Assembly (NCBI GenBank): GCA_023525715.1 | Contig: CM042014.1 | Location: 24,088,904-24,152,903, forward strand | Reading direction: 5' to 3' | DNA: 64,000 nt | Source of the DNA: Cichorium intybus | Taxonomy: Eukaryota; Streptophyta; Magnoliopsida; Asterales; Asteraceae | Shown: in pieces, positions 1-17,879 of the stretch | How positions within the stretch are numbered: position 1 is the first letter of the stretch | Layout: every line of letters begins with the position of its first letter | Position numbers and translations under genes: made by a program | The notes under the pieces: model-generated | What the model was told of the DNA's origin: nothing | Database searches by the model: none | The model's input: only the letters and a program-made list of their open reading frames with translations

Positions 1-2
1 AG

Positions 3-1031
3 ACATCTCTCATTGATTCGTTACGTTTAAAAGTTGCTGATTTGGAGAAATTGGCGGAATACAGGAGTCTCACTGATCAGGAGCAATGTGATTACTCTAA
101 CGGGATGCACAAAATTATGGAACATCAGAAATCGGGAGTCCTTGACCTCAAGCAAAAATCTCGGATTCGATGGTCTGTAGATGGGGACGAGAACACTAAA
201 TTTTTCCATGGTCTCATCAATTGCAAGAACAGGAAGAATAAAATCAACGGGCTGGTCATTAATGGAAGATGGAGCACAGACAAGGAGAAAATCAGAAAAG
301 AAACACACAGATTCTTTGGTGATAAATTTCATGAAGCTAGACCGGTTAGACCGCCTCTGATTAGCCCTCTTTTCAGAACCATATCCATGATGGACGCTAT
401 TAGACTTGAGGCCCCGTTCACTATTGATGAGATCAAAGTTGCGGTTTGGGCTTGTGGGAGTGATCGTGCACCGGGTCCCGATGGATTTACATTTAAATTC
501 ATCAAGCATTTCTGGAGTCTGCTATGTGGAGACATTATGAAATTTGTACGGTACTTTAATGATCATGGATCTATCTCTAATGGTTGTAATTCCTCGATCA
601 TCACTTTAGTTCCCAAATGCAAAAATCCCACATCCTTAATCGACTTCAGACCAATCAGTTTGATTGGTTGCCTCTACAAAATCATTGCTAAGACCTTGGC
701 GGGCAGATTAAAACATGTTATTGGTTCTGTTATTGACGAGGTTCAATCTGCTTATGTGGAGGGACGGAACATCTTAGACAGCCCGCTTATTGTAAATGAA
801 GTTTGTGCGTGGGCTAAAAAGACCAAACGAAAAATCCTTTTATTCAAAGTTGATTTCGACAAGGCCTTTGACTCGGTTAATTGGGGATACCTTGATTCAG
901 TTCTTTTGCAAATGGGGTTTGGGACTAAATGGAGATCTTGGATTCGGGCTTGTCTTTCTTCCTCCCGTTCCTCTGTCATTGTCAACGGTTGCCCCACTGA
1001 TGAGTTTAATGTGACGAAAGGGGTCCGTCAA
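3..1031 (+). pseudogene. LINE ORF2 reverse transcriptase, first part (split by solo LTR)
   Basis: The frame is open from the window edge, so no start codon is assigned; the TTG at 42 is internal. About 343 codons are visible. They include the linker found before plant LINE RT domains (RIRWSVDGDENTKFFH), the RAPGPDGF block, the FRPISLIGCLYKIIAK block with the downstream VQSAYVEGRNILD, the LFKVDFDKAFDSVNW block carrying the first catalytic aspartate, and GVRQ, where the frame is cut. The role is target-primed reverse transcription of the LINE RNA in the nucleus. The protein would continue directly at 3470 (GDPLSP...). The short tail encoded after GVRQ belongs to the inserted LTR, not to the LINE. 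Confidence 0.9.
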
Positions 1032-1883
1032 TGTAACGCCAAGACGTGTTTTATTATATAATTATAATAAAAGGGCAAATTGGTCATTTTACCTTGGAAG
1101 GGTAAATTGGTCTTTTGGACGGAAAAGGATTTAGTTAAAATAATATTTTGAGTTTTGGACTTAAAATGTTATAAAAACTGATTTTTGGTCGTTTTACCAC
1201 AAAAGGGTATTTTGGTCATTTGACAAGTGAAGGACCAATTCTGAAAATATTGTTGGTTGTGGCAAAAATGTAAGAAATGAAAGTTTTATTGTAATAAAAC
1301 TTGGTTATTGTGGTCAAAGTTCAAGAAAATGAACTTAGGGACCAAATTTGTAAAAATTTGTGGTATATATAGAAGAGAGTTGACTCTCTCTTTGACCAGC
1401 CAAATGTGCAGCAACGGGAGGAGCTTGGAGGGTGCGATTTCTGCAGGAAATCATGAATTGAAGCAAGGAATTAGAACTATGGCTTGGAATTGATGATTCC
1501 TAGGCTTGAAAGGTTAGTTTTAATCAAGTTCTTGAAGTGTTCTTGGTTTGGTTTTATAGAAACTGAAATTTGTACATTTCAGTTATGATTATGTGGTTTA
1601 AATGGTTTATTACTTCCATTAAGTCATGCTAGAAAGGACTTAACTCAAGATAATTGAAGTAGGTTGTTATTGTTGATGAATTTGAAGTTTTGGGGTTGTT
1701 AGAACTAAGAACCCTAATTCTTCATTTTGATTGATTTAGTTGTTTTGAATGGTTGAAAACCTTGTTAAAGTATAAGGTTTTAGCCTAGAAACAAACCCCA
1801 AACGATTAAGGACTGGATTAAGGACTTAATGGGCTAAAACTGCGTGCTACAGTGCACAAATCGCGGCTGGACAGGAGACCTGC

Positions 1884-1990
1884 GCAGGCGCTAGGCGCGG
1901 TGCGCCCAAGCCCCTGGCGGGGTGCGCCCAGGCGCAGTGCGCCCTGTCCTAGGCGCAGTGCGCCCTCCAGGCAGGGGCCAGGCAGGGGAT
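1884..1990 (+). repeat. GC-rich minisatellite inside solo LTR
   Basis: Imperfect repeats of an AGGCGCAGTGCGCCC-like unit form a sharp GC island in otherwise AT-rich sequence. GGCGC and GCGCC parts are self-complementary. ORFs crossing it on both strands are compositional by-products. Confidence 0.75.
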
Positions 1991-2553
1991 CAAAAATGCT
2001 AACTTTCATTTGGCTTGTCCGTTTTAGCTCAAATTTGGACCATAGGCTCGTTATGGTCTGAAAAGTTTGGGAAAATTATTAAACTGAGTTTTTGACCCCT
2101 CGGGGGCACTGTAGATCGATTCGAATGCCTCGGTGAATAGTAAAATTCATAAAAAGTTAGTAAACGGAAAGTTTATTAACTAGGCATTGTTTGCAATGAT
2201 ATTGTATTGAACTCTATTGTATTAGAGTCAATTGGAATGATTATTAACCTGTTATCATTTGATATATAAATGAATAAATAGGTATGGGACAAAATGGTTG
2301 TGGTGCACGCAAAGGCAAGAAACAACCGAAATTGAAACGCAGCTAGTATCCAGGTGAGTAATCTCACTTATATCACATATGATATGTGTCGATTGGACTG
2401 TTATAGGTTGAAACAGGTTTGGGGGACGAAAATGATAATCTAAAGTTATGGTGAAAAGGCAATACCGGATAAGCCGTGAGTCAATGAAATGACAAGAACG
2501 GAGCCGTGAGTCACAAATGATTATGATATGATTTCTGGATTTTATATCCAATG

Positions 2554-2967
2554 GGTGCGGCCTGCGGGCTATGACTCCGGTGCGGCCTTCGGGCTATGTC
2601 TCCGATGTTTGGTGCTGCCTTCGGGCTATGACTCCGGTGCGGCCTTCGGGCTATGTCTCCGATGCTTGGTGCGGCCTTCGGGCTATGATTCTGGTGCGGC
2701 CTTCGGGCTATGATTCTGGTGCGGCCTTCGGGCTATGATTCTGGTGCGGCCTTCGGGATATGATATTTGGTGCGGCCTTTTGGCTATGATTTTGTTACAG
2801 GTACATGGTGCGGCCTTTTGGCTATGATATCGGGTTATTAAACCCAGCTGGTGCGGCCTTCGGGCTATGAATTATATATTGATAATGTTTTGGTGCAGCT
2901 TATATAGCTATGACACAGAGTGCGGCTTAAATAGCCAGGATATACGGTGCGGTCCGATGTGACTAAG
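2554..2967 (+). repeat. Tandem array of about 14 hairpin-forming units inside solo LTR
   Basis: Units of about 25-40 bp begin GGTGCGGCC and centre on GGCC-TTCG-GGCT followed by ATG. In RNA each would form a short stem closed by a C(UUCG)G-type loop. Later units drift: GGCC-TTTT-GGCT near 2810, AGCT-TATAT-AGCT near 2898, GGCT-TAAAT-AGCC near 2927, and GTC...GAC near 2950. The stem is kept while both arms change. Decay increases toward the 3' side. Confidence 0.85.
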
Positions 2968-3469
2968 AGATATGGGACAGAAATAGTTGTATATGATTAT
3001 GTGTGCAAATAACTGACGTGGATTGATAATTGCAGGTTATCATGTTATAGTCTGTAAGGCTATAATTTAGGATGTGAAATCCTAAGAGATATTTGGTCAG
3101 CCAGTAAGGCTAGGAGTTTGGTTTCGATATCCAAACAGTTATATGAATGTATTTCTAATACTCGTTATTTGCAGATACGATTACTCACTGAGCTTTATAG
3201 CTCACGATATTTGTTACTGTCCCTGCAGGTTAGCATGATACTGATAGGGGACAAGATAGAGTCCGTGACTCAAGAAGTGGACTTGTAGATGCTGTCTGTA
3301 GCAGCCCGGCTTCAAAGGAGACTATGGTATTTTATACTCTCCTTGATACACTTGTACCCGTGTTTATTAAAATATACCCCTTTGTTATGGTTTTATGTAT
3401 TGAAACCTTGGTTTTAAATGAAAAATTTTTCAGGGGTGTTTTGTTTTAAAAGCCGGGTGTTACAGTCAA

Positions 3470-4981
3470 GGAGACCCCCTTTCCCCTTTCCTGTTTATTG
3501 TGGCCATGGAAGGGCTTCATGTGGCGATGGAGACTGCCAAGAGTAAAGGTATCTTTAGTGGTGTGAAAATTCCAAACTGCAATACTTCGTTATCCCATTT
3601 ATTCTACGCTGATGACGCTCTTTTTATGGGTGAATGGTCTAAACAAAATATTAAAAATCTGGCACGTATCCTCAGATGCTTTCACGTCTCTTCGGGATTG
3701 AAAGTAAATTTCTATAAATCCAAGGTGTTTGGGATTGGGGCTAGCAACTCGGAGACTATGGAATGGTCGAATATTTTGGGTTGCATTTCGGGCTCTCTCC
3801 CTTTTCATTATCTCGGAGTCCCGGTTGGAGCCAACATGAACCTTATTAAGAATTGGAAACCCGTCTTGGATCGTTTTTGTGCTAAACTTTCCTCTTGGAA
3901 ATCCAAATGTCTCTCTTTCGGGGGACGCCTTACCCTCGTGAAGTCAGTTCTTGGGAATTTGCCTACATATTATCTCTCTCTTTTTAAAGCACCGAAAGGA
4001 GTTCTTGAATCTTTGGAAAAGCTTAGAAGACGGTTTCTCTGGGGAGGGACGGAAGACAAAAAGAAAATTCACTGGGTTTCTTGGGAGAAGGTTTTGGCAT
4101 CCAAAGACAAAGGAGGGCTTGGAGTCGGCTCTATTTACGCTTTAAACATTGGCCTTATCGTTAAGTGGTGGTGGAGATTGAAAAACTGCCCCAATACTTT
4201 ATGGAGTAAAATTATCCGCGGGATCCACAAACTAGATGGAAAACCCCATCATTACATCTCCAACAACGCTATCACTGGTGTCTGGAAAAACATCTCAAAA
4301 GGAAAACTGGACATTGAGAAAATTAATCTTTCTTTTTATGATATTTTCGTAGAAAGTAAGAACCCAATTATTGATGCTAACAAGGAGATATGGAGATGTT
4401 CTTTGAAGAACGATGGTTCGTACACGGTGGAAGCTCTTAGAAAGAAAGTTGATCAAAAACCTGGTCTAGATTCCGCCCCGGTGGTGAAGTGGTGCAAAGA
4501 TATTCCGATTAAGGTGTTATGTTTTGTATGGAGGGCTGCCATCGATAGGATCCCTTCTGCTGAAGCTCTGTCTTCCAGAGGTATTCAGGTTTCGACTTTA
4601 TCTTGTGGACTTTGTGGAAGAATTGAGACGGCTGACCATATTTTGGTTTCTTGTCCGGTTGCCTCCAAGGTTCGGGACTGGATTTGTAATTGGTGTGGAG
4701 TATCTATTGATTCGCCCACTTCTACTCGACGCATTTTGGACTTTGTTAGCAACTGGGGTAGATGTCCCAAAAAACGACACATCCTCACCATGATCGTTTA
4801 TGGTCAGTTCTGGAGCTTATGGAGGGCCAGAAATGACAGAGTTTTTAATAACCGTATTGTCTCGGCTTCTTGGATTATGGATGATATTATCTCCACGGTG
4901 TTTTTGTGGGTGAAACATAGGGGCAAATGGGGAAATTGTAATTGGTCCAACTGGTGTATTTCTCCTTTCTCTTGTCTGTAA
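3470..4981 (+). pseudogene. LINE ORF2 reverse transcriptase, second part with zf-RVT region
   Basis: The frame restarts at GDPLSPFLF immediately after the LTR duplication. It carries the catalytic FYADD box (YADD at 3604-3615) and the thumb region (FHYLGVPVG, SSWKSKCLSFGGRLTLVKSVL). The C-terminal zf-RVT region follows, with WRAAIDRIPSAEALSSRG and the Cys/His set C-GLC...H-ILVSC-P. The GTG at 3500 is not a real start because upstream residues belong to the same protein. The end at 4981 matches the usual LINE C terminus (a WSNW-type ending). Antisense and other-frame ORFs across this stretch are shadows. Confidence 0.9.
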
Positions 4982-5066
4982 AACTATTTGTTTTCCTACC
5001 AGTCTAGTTTCTTGCTAGACGTGGTAGTTCGCTTTTTTCTAATGCATTGGCCGTTTCCAAAAAAAA
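4982..5066 (+). other. LINE 3' UTR and A-tail
   Basis: The 3' UTR contains a small inverted repeat (CTAG-TTTCTTG-CTAG) and ends GCCGTTTCC followed by eight A. The LINE fragment at 5712-6156 and the SINE at 17079-17273 end in nearly the same sequence. Confidence 0.75.
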
Positions 5067-5078
5067 CATATCTAAAAA

Positions 5079-5150
5079 GGCAGTGTACCCGTACAAATTT
5101 TTTTGGGTCCACATTGGAACCCATGGTGTTTGGGTTACCCGCTTCCTTTG
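5079..5150. repeat. Copy of a dispersed GTGTACCCG...GGGTTACCC motif
   Basis: The sequence GGCAGTGTACCCG, then TTTTGGGTCCACAT, then GGTGT..GGGTTACCCGC also occurs near 54602 and, truncated, near 21577. The two ends are partly complementary, so it looks like a terminal hairpin of a small DNA transposon. No full element was delimited here. Confidence 0.4.
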
Positions 5151-5711
5151 CTCTGGAACTTAATTTTTAAATATAAATTAAAAATGGATAAAAATCATAA
5201 AAGTGGTAAAACCAAGTTCGTAATAATAAATAAATGTAGAGATAAAATAGTAATAAATAAAAATAGTTGGGAAGAAAAGGGGAGGAGTTATAACCGGGTG
5301 TGGAACTTGGGAGGTCTGTTTTTGTTAATATCTGAAATCTGAGGGGTAATTTCGGTTAAAAATACTCGGCTTTTAATGGTGCGTTTTTTAATTAAATGTT
5401 CTTTGATTGTTGAATTTAATGTTATTTGTGAATTTTATTTTATTAATCGTGTTTTATTATTATTTATAATTTTAAATTAAATGTTAAGATTCATTTATTA
5501 AATTAATAAATGAATTTAATAATCAAAAATATGATGTGGCATCATGGGTTCAGTGGGTATTGGTTCCATGGGTGAAAGATTGGTGAAAGATGGAAGTGAG
5601 AGGAGAAAAAAAAGCTGACGTGACGCGTGAGTTCAGCGGGATGGGAAAGATCTACTCCCCCACCCTTATCTTAGTTATTAATTATGATATTTTATACTTG
5701 TGTTGTTTTTA
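5151..5711. other. AT-rich spacer
   Basis: No credible coding frame. Short ORFs here lack any recognisable motif. The right part (5580-5660) is more GC-rich but unrecognised. Confidence 0.5.
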
Positions 5712-6156
5712 TTATACAACCACATTCTCGTTAGTTGCCCATTCGCGAGTCTTATATGGCAAAAGGTCCTCTGTTGGTGCAAGCTAAATGACTGCTCATT
5801 CACAACGGTCGAAGAATTAATTAAGTTCTCATCAAAGTGGGGAAGTAACCTAAAACTACGGAGACGCTTGTTAGTATCTTTTATGGTACCATTTGGTGGT
5901 TATGGAAATCGAGATGCGATAGACTATTCGAGTCTTCGTTTATTTCACCGGCGAAAATGTTTGATGGCGTAAAATCTTGTGTGTTCAACTGGATCAAATT
6001 TAGAACACCTAAGAACTCTATTAGATGGGAAGATTGGATTGAATGCCCTTTTCTTGTTATGTAATCTGTCGTTTCTTGTTGTACTATGTCATTTTCTAGC
6101 TTCTTGTTAGAAATGGGTTTTTTGCGCTTTAATACAATTTGCCGGTTCCAAAAAAA
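5712..6156 (+). pseudogene. 5'-truncated LINE fragment (C-terminal zf-RVT region and tail)
   Basis: The fragment begins within the HILVSCPFASLIW block, equivalent to HILVSCPVASKVRDW in the LINE upstream. It continues through FSSKWGSNLKLRRR. The reading frame shifts near 5885, after which a second frame reads IWWLWKSRCDR to a stop at 6061-6063. The tail resembles that of the first LINE (TAGCTTCTTGTTAG, then GCCGGTTCC and seven A at 6150-6156). 5' truncation is typical of LINE insertion. It is a separate, older insertion of a related LINE rather than a duplication of the first, since only about half the residues agree. Confidence 0.85.
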
Positions 6157-6439
6157 GCACAACTCAAAGCATTATGGAATCGACTCTATCATTTAAAGAC
6201 ATAGTTGAATATTTAATATTTAGAGTAAATTACGGTTTTGGTCCTTGTGGTTTACATGATTTTTCAGTTTTGGTCCAACTTTTTTTTTCACACTTGTGGT
6301 CCTTATGGTGGCTAAAATCTTGCACTTTTTGTCCCTTGACCAATAAAAAGATCAATTTACCATTTTTTATTTATTTTTCAATTTTCTTTTAAGCTATTAT
6401 GTTAGGTTATTAAACAAAATAAACCCAAACCCCCCACTA

Positions 6440-6460
6440 CTCTCTCTCTCTCTCTCTCTC
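6440..6460. repeat. (CT)n microsatellite
   Basis: About ten CT units inside the left part of the Mutator-like element. Confidence 0.95.
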
Positions 6461-7052
6461 GATAGGCATTGCTTCATTTACACAGAGTTCATCGATGGTC
6501 TAACTTACCTAGTTTTCTATTAACATGGTTATATGCGGATCATGATCATTGAATACCACCACGCGTGATCAACTGAAGGCCTGGAAACACTAAAGCTCCA
6601 TCGAGTCAAGGTTGTTCATTCTAGCCATGTTTTTAGGCTACCAGTTGAGATCATATGATAGGTGTCGACAGAAAAAAGAAAGAAAGAGAAAAAGAGACAA
6701 TAGGGATAAAACGAGGAGGAGCGATGTTTGCGGTGTACAATCAATGGCGAGATGTTGTTTAAGGACTACATATTTCCACTCGAGAATCTTATCAATACAG
6801 GAATTAAGGGGTGCAATCATCGCTCGTCGTTTTTTTCAGGATATGATCAATTTCCTGCCAAAGTTAAAATCGGCGATTGGAATGCTAAATTGGCGACCTC
6901 GGTTCACGTTTTATTGCAATTGGGGACCAGGTAGCGATCCTTTGAGCTTCACCGGTCACTGCTTTCAGTCTTTCCAATCCGGGTCCAATTGAAGGAATAC
7001 AGTCCAGTTTTTAATTAATTGGGCTTTATATCTAACCTGGTAAAAATTGCAG

Positions 7053-7170
7053 GAAATCGAAGATGAAGAAAATGATAAGAGTGTCGGCGATAAGCATGAA
7101 GATGTCTGATATACCACCGGACGATTACTCATGGAGGAAATATAGTCAGAAACCGGTCAAAGGTTCATAG
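7053..7170 (+). pseudogene. Captured fragment of a group IId WRKY transcription-factor gene
   Basis: Reading from AAATCG, the frame gives KSKMKKMIRVSAISMK and then PPDDYSWRKYSQKPVKG before a stop at 7168-7170. The basic stretch, the RVSAIS block and the PPDD-Y-SWRKY spacing match the group IId family (the AtWRKY7/11/15/17 type). In that family the domain reads WRKYGQK; here Gly is replaced by Ser. The fragment starts right after an intron-like acceptor (AAAATTGCAG at 7043-7052). The C2H2 zinc-binding half of the WRKY domain is missing, so no functional domain can be made. Its position between the Mutator-like termini indicates transduplication from a host gene elsewhere. Confidence 0.8.
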
Positions 7171-7613
7171 CTTGAAGTCCATTAGCTGGTTGATCTCTTT
7201 ACCAAGATGGCTCTTCTCGATATGAAGCGTTTGTGGACTATCCAAATGTAAGAAATCATCCAGTGAGTCGAATGCAATAACTCCATGAATCTGAAAGGAA
7301 GGTTCTAAGGTTGTGACTCCTTGATTGACCAAAAAAAATTGCAAAGTCGACAGGGTAGTTGGGGTGGGGTAGGGGTGGGGCTGGGGTTAGGGTTATTTTT
7401 TTATTTACTTAAATTAATAATACATTAAAATAAGATGAAAAAGAAATTAAAAATGTCATTTTAGTCTTTTTTACATGGACCAGGGACCAATAGTGCAAGT
7501 TTTTTTGCAACCACAGGATCATGGACTATCAGTGTGAAAATAAAAAACTTGGACCAAAACTGAAAAAAGAGGTTAACCACATGGACCAAAACTATAATTT
7601 ACTCTAATATTTA

Positions 7614-8460
<847 letters not shown>

Positions 8461-8690
8461 ATTTAAATATGCCTAAATTAAGCACATCAAGGAGTTCGAA
8501 TATGGAGGTGAAGGATATATAACTTCATAGTTTTATGAATTTTAAAATTCGAATTAATTTAAATTCTTCTACTAATCTGAATTTTGAATCATTTTATTAC
8601 TAATTTGAATTTTGAAATATTTTTCTACAATATTCATTAGTTCTAATTTTTTCACATTTTGATCATTTTTATATAAATATAACTTAATAC

Positions 8691-9006
8691 AGTATATTCT
8701 ACTCTGATATGAAATATTAATAAAAAATATATTACAAAAAACACAGAATATTCTATAATGAACAATGTATATTTTAAAAGTAGGTTAATACATATAATAT
8801 ATTATGATATAACTTATTAAATTAAAAAATTTATTACAAAAAAAAACACAGAATATTCTATAATGAACAAGCTATATTCTAAAAGCAAGTTAATGCATAT
8901 ATTCTATTCTGATATGAATTTTTAATAAAAAATGTATTACAACAAAAAACATAAAATATTCTATAATTAACAAGGTATATTTTAAAAGGAAGTTAATACA
9001 TATATT
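8691..9006. repeat. AT-rich tandem repeat, about 3 copies of 105 bp
   Basis: CAGAATATTCTATAATGAAC, then TATATTYTAAAAG and GTTAATRCATATA recur at about 8743, 8848 and (as CATAAAATATTC) 8951, separated by a TTATTACAAAAAA block. The flanking 8458-8690 and 9007-9160 show nothing recognisable. Confidence 0.75.
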
Positions 9007-9157
9007 TCTTCAACGACTTTGATTATGTTTTGAGAATTAGTTTCCACAACGTGACCTCCAAGAATCATTTCGTCTAAAATGGAATGCATCTACAAGAAAC
9101 AGATAAAAAGAATCATGATTAAATTGAAAATTAATAAAGGAGAATTATCAACAAAAG

Positions 9158-9160
<3 letters not shown>

Positions 9161-9252
<92 letters not shown>
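9161..9252. repeat. (AT)n microsatellite, 92 bp, left border of palindrome
   Basis: Pure AT repeat directly abutting the palindrome at 9253. Confidence 0.98.
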
Positions 9253-16689
<7,437 letters not shown>

Positions 16690-17078
16690 GAGTTTAAAAA
16701 TTAAGGAGAGAAAAAAGAGGGGAGGGAAGGGCAGGGTAAAGAAATGGAAAGATTTGGAAGGAGAGTTTTTTTTATGGATATGTTCTTGAGTTTTCCGAGA
16801 ATAGAAAGAATTTTTAATGGTAATGACATTTTTACCTCTTATTAGCTTTCAACTTCAAGCACCAATTTTATTGGGGTTAGGGTAAAATAAGTCATTTTGT
16901 CTTTTCCTCCTTAATCCGCCCAAAAATGAGCGTATACAACATAAGCTTATTTCTTTATTTCTCTCTCCTTCTTTTTCCCTCCCTTTCCTTTCATTTCCTC
17001 TCCATAAAAAAAAAACTCAAAAATATATTTTCCTTCTTAATCTCTTTCTTTGTTTCCCTTCCCATTCCATAAAAAATT

Positions 17079-17273
17079 TGAGTGGAGGCATCGGGTTATA
17101 TACCCGCATGGGTGGAGGTCGTGAGTTCTACTCCGGCTAACGCCCATGTGGGGGATTTTCCCAGGTGAGGTGGTTTGGGGGAGGAAACGAAGGCGATTGC
17201 GGCCTGCTCGGATACCGGATCCGGTCTAACGTTCCGGAGTACTCCAAATTATTATCCGTCGGTTCCAAAAAAA
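17079..17273 (+). mobile_element. tRNA-derived SINE with LINE-like tail
   Basis: This GC-rich unit of about 195 bp sits in AT-rich sequence. GTGGAGGCATCGGG at the head is followed by GAGTTCTACTCC, which fits a pol III B box (consensus GGTTCGANTCC) at 5 of 6 core positions. The body ends GTCGGTTCC plus seven A. The last 15 bases match the tail of the LINE fragment at 6141 (GCCGGTTCC then A), so it probably borrows that LINE's machinery. An A box is not clear. Target duplication not resolved. Confidence 0.65.
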
Positions 17274-17499
17274 TTAAGAACAATGTATATAAGTTGTAGA
17301 TAGAAGGATGAACAAGAATAAATTACAAAAAGACATTTAATTTCTCTTACGCTGTGTCCTTGTGTTAAAAAACTGAAAGAAAAGTAAGGGAAATGAGGTG
17401 AAGGAAAGAAAAAGAAAGTTAAAGAAAGGGGGAGAAAAGGACGGGAAAGAGATGAGATGAAATCCCTCCTAATTAGCGTAGTTGGGCGGATTGTAGCTA

Positions 17500-17712
17500 A
17501 GCTTAAATCATATATCTTTTCCTTCTTCTCATTTAAAAAACTCAAGAATACACAATCGTTTAAATCATATATCTTTTCTTTCCTCTCATTTAAAAAACTC
17601 AAGAATACACCAATGTTATTTTTTTCTTTTCCTTAAAAAAACTCAAGAAAACATATCTCTTCCATTTCTTCCCTATCCTTCGTTAAGTAAACTCAAGAAA
17701 ACATATCTCTGT
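17500..17712. repeat. Tandem repeats of a CTCAAGAAWACA unit
   Basis: TTTAAATCATATATCTTTTC followed by TTTAAAAAACTCAAGAATACAC occurs twice (17504 and 17557, period 53). Two further diverged copies end AAACTCAAGAAAACATATCT at 17640 and 17690. Confidence 0.75.
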
Positions 17713-17879
17713 TAGATATTAGATGAAATTGAATATATTAGATAAGTTTCAATGTACAAATCATAAAGCGACACAAAATGGACAAAATGGGTTGATGAGA
17801 TACACGTCGTTTGGTTCCCCCTCCGAAGAGTTTCGTTCCATGTCGCTTCATTTCCTTCCCAACCCCAAGCAGCTTCTAA

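Larger units (their letters stand above)
1032..3464 (+). mobile_element. Solo LTR of a Ty3-type retrotransposon, 2433 bp
   Basis: The insert starts TGTAACGCC and ends GGGTGTTACA, so it has TG...CA ends with an inverted TGTAAC/GTTACA terminus. It is flanked by a perfect 5-bp duplication, gtcaa, at 1027-1031 and 3465-3469. Removing the insert and one gtcaa copy leaves the LINE RT frame continuous. No gag, pol, primer site or second LTR is present, so it is a solo LTR produced by LTR-LTR recombination. Termini beginning TGTAAC and this length are familiar from long-LTR plant Ty3/gypsy chromoviruses, but I cannot assign the lineage. It contains a GC-rich minisatellite and a 14-unit hairpin array. 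Orientation is inferred from the position of that array and from similarity of layout to the LTR at 24557. Confidence 0.88.
1..5066 (+). mobile_element. LINE (L1-like non-LTR retrotransposon), 5' end outside window
   Basis: The element encodes the reverse-transcriptase half of a plant LINE ORF2. The endonuclease and 5' end lie before base 1. ORF2 is open from base 3 to 1031, is interrupted by a solo LTR at 1032-3464, and resumes at 3470 to the natural stop at 4981. A short 3' UTR and an A-tail end near 5066. Apart from the inserted LTR I see no stop or frameshift in ORF2, so the LINE was probably intact when the LTR element landed in it. Its target-site duplication cannot be checked because the 5' end is missing. 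Confidence 0.9.
6223..7604. mobile_element. Mutator-like element carrying host gene fragments (Pack-MULE type)
   Basis: The ends are GAGTAAATTAC at 6223 and the complement GTAATTTACTC-like sequence finishing at 7604. The inverted ends stay similar for more than 100 bp, including GGTTTTGGTCC and CACTTGTGGTCC-type blocks. A perfect 9-bp duplication taatattta flanks the element at 6214-6222 and 7605-7613, the length expected for Mutator-like transposition. No transposase is encoded, so it is non-autonomous. The interior differs in composition from the ends and holds a recognisable WRKY exon with an intact splice acceptor, plus other unassigned sequence (about 6600-7000). Confidence 0.85.
16690..17712. 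other. Alternating purine and pyrimidine arms (possible TIR element split by a SINE)
   Basis: Purine-rich blocks at 16703-16790 and 17380-17460 alternate with pyrimidine-rich blocks at 16940-17075 and 17515-17700. The complement of the left end (CTCAAGAACATATCC) resembles the right end (CTCAAGAAAACATATCTC), suggesting inverted termini. The SINE at 17079 interrupts it. No duplication was found. Confidence 0.35.

Noticed and set aside
1818..2061. ORFs on both strands across the GC-rich block
   Set aside because: They arise from the GGCGC minisatellite, are antisense to each other, and lie inside an LTR.
2554..2967. Regularly spaced repeats resembling a CRISPR array
   Set aside because: Units are contiguous tandem repeats without unique spacers of fixed length, and this is a plant nuclear sequence inside an LTR.
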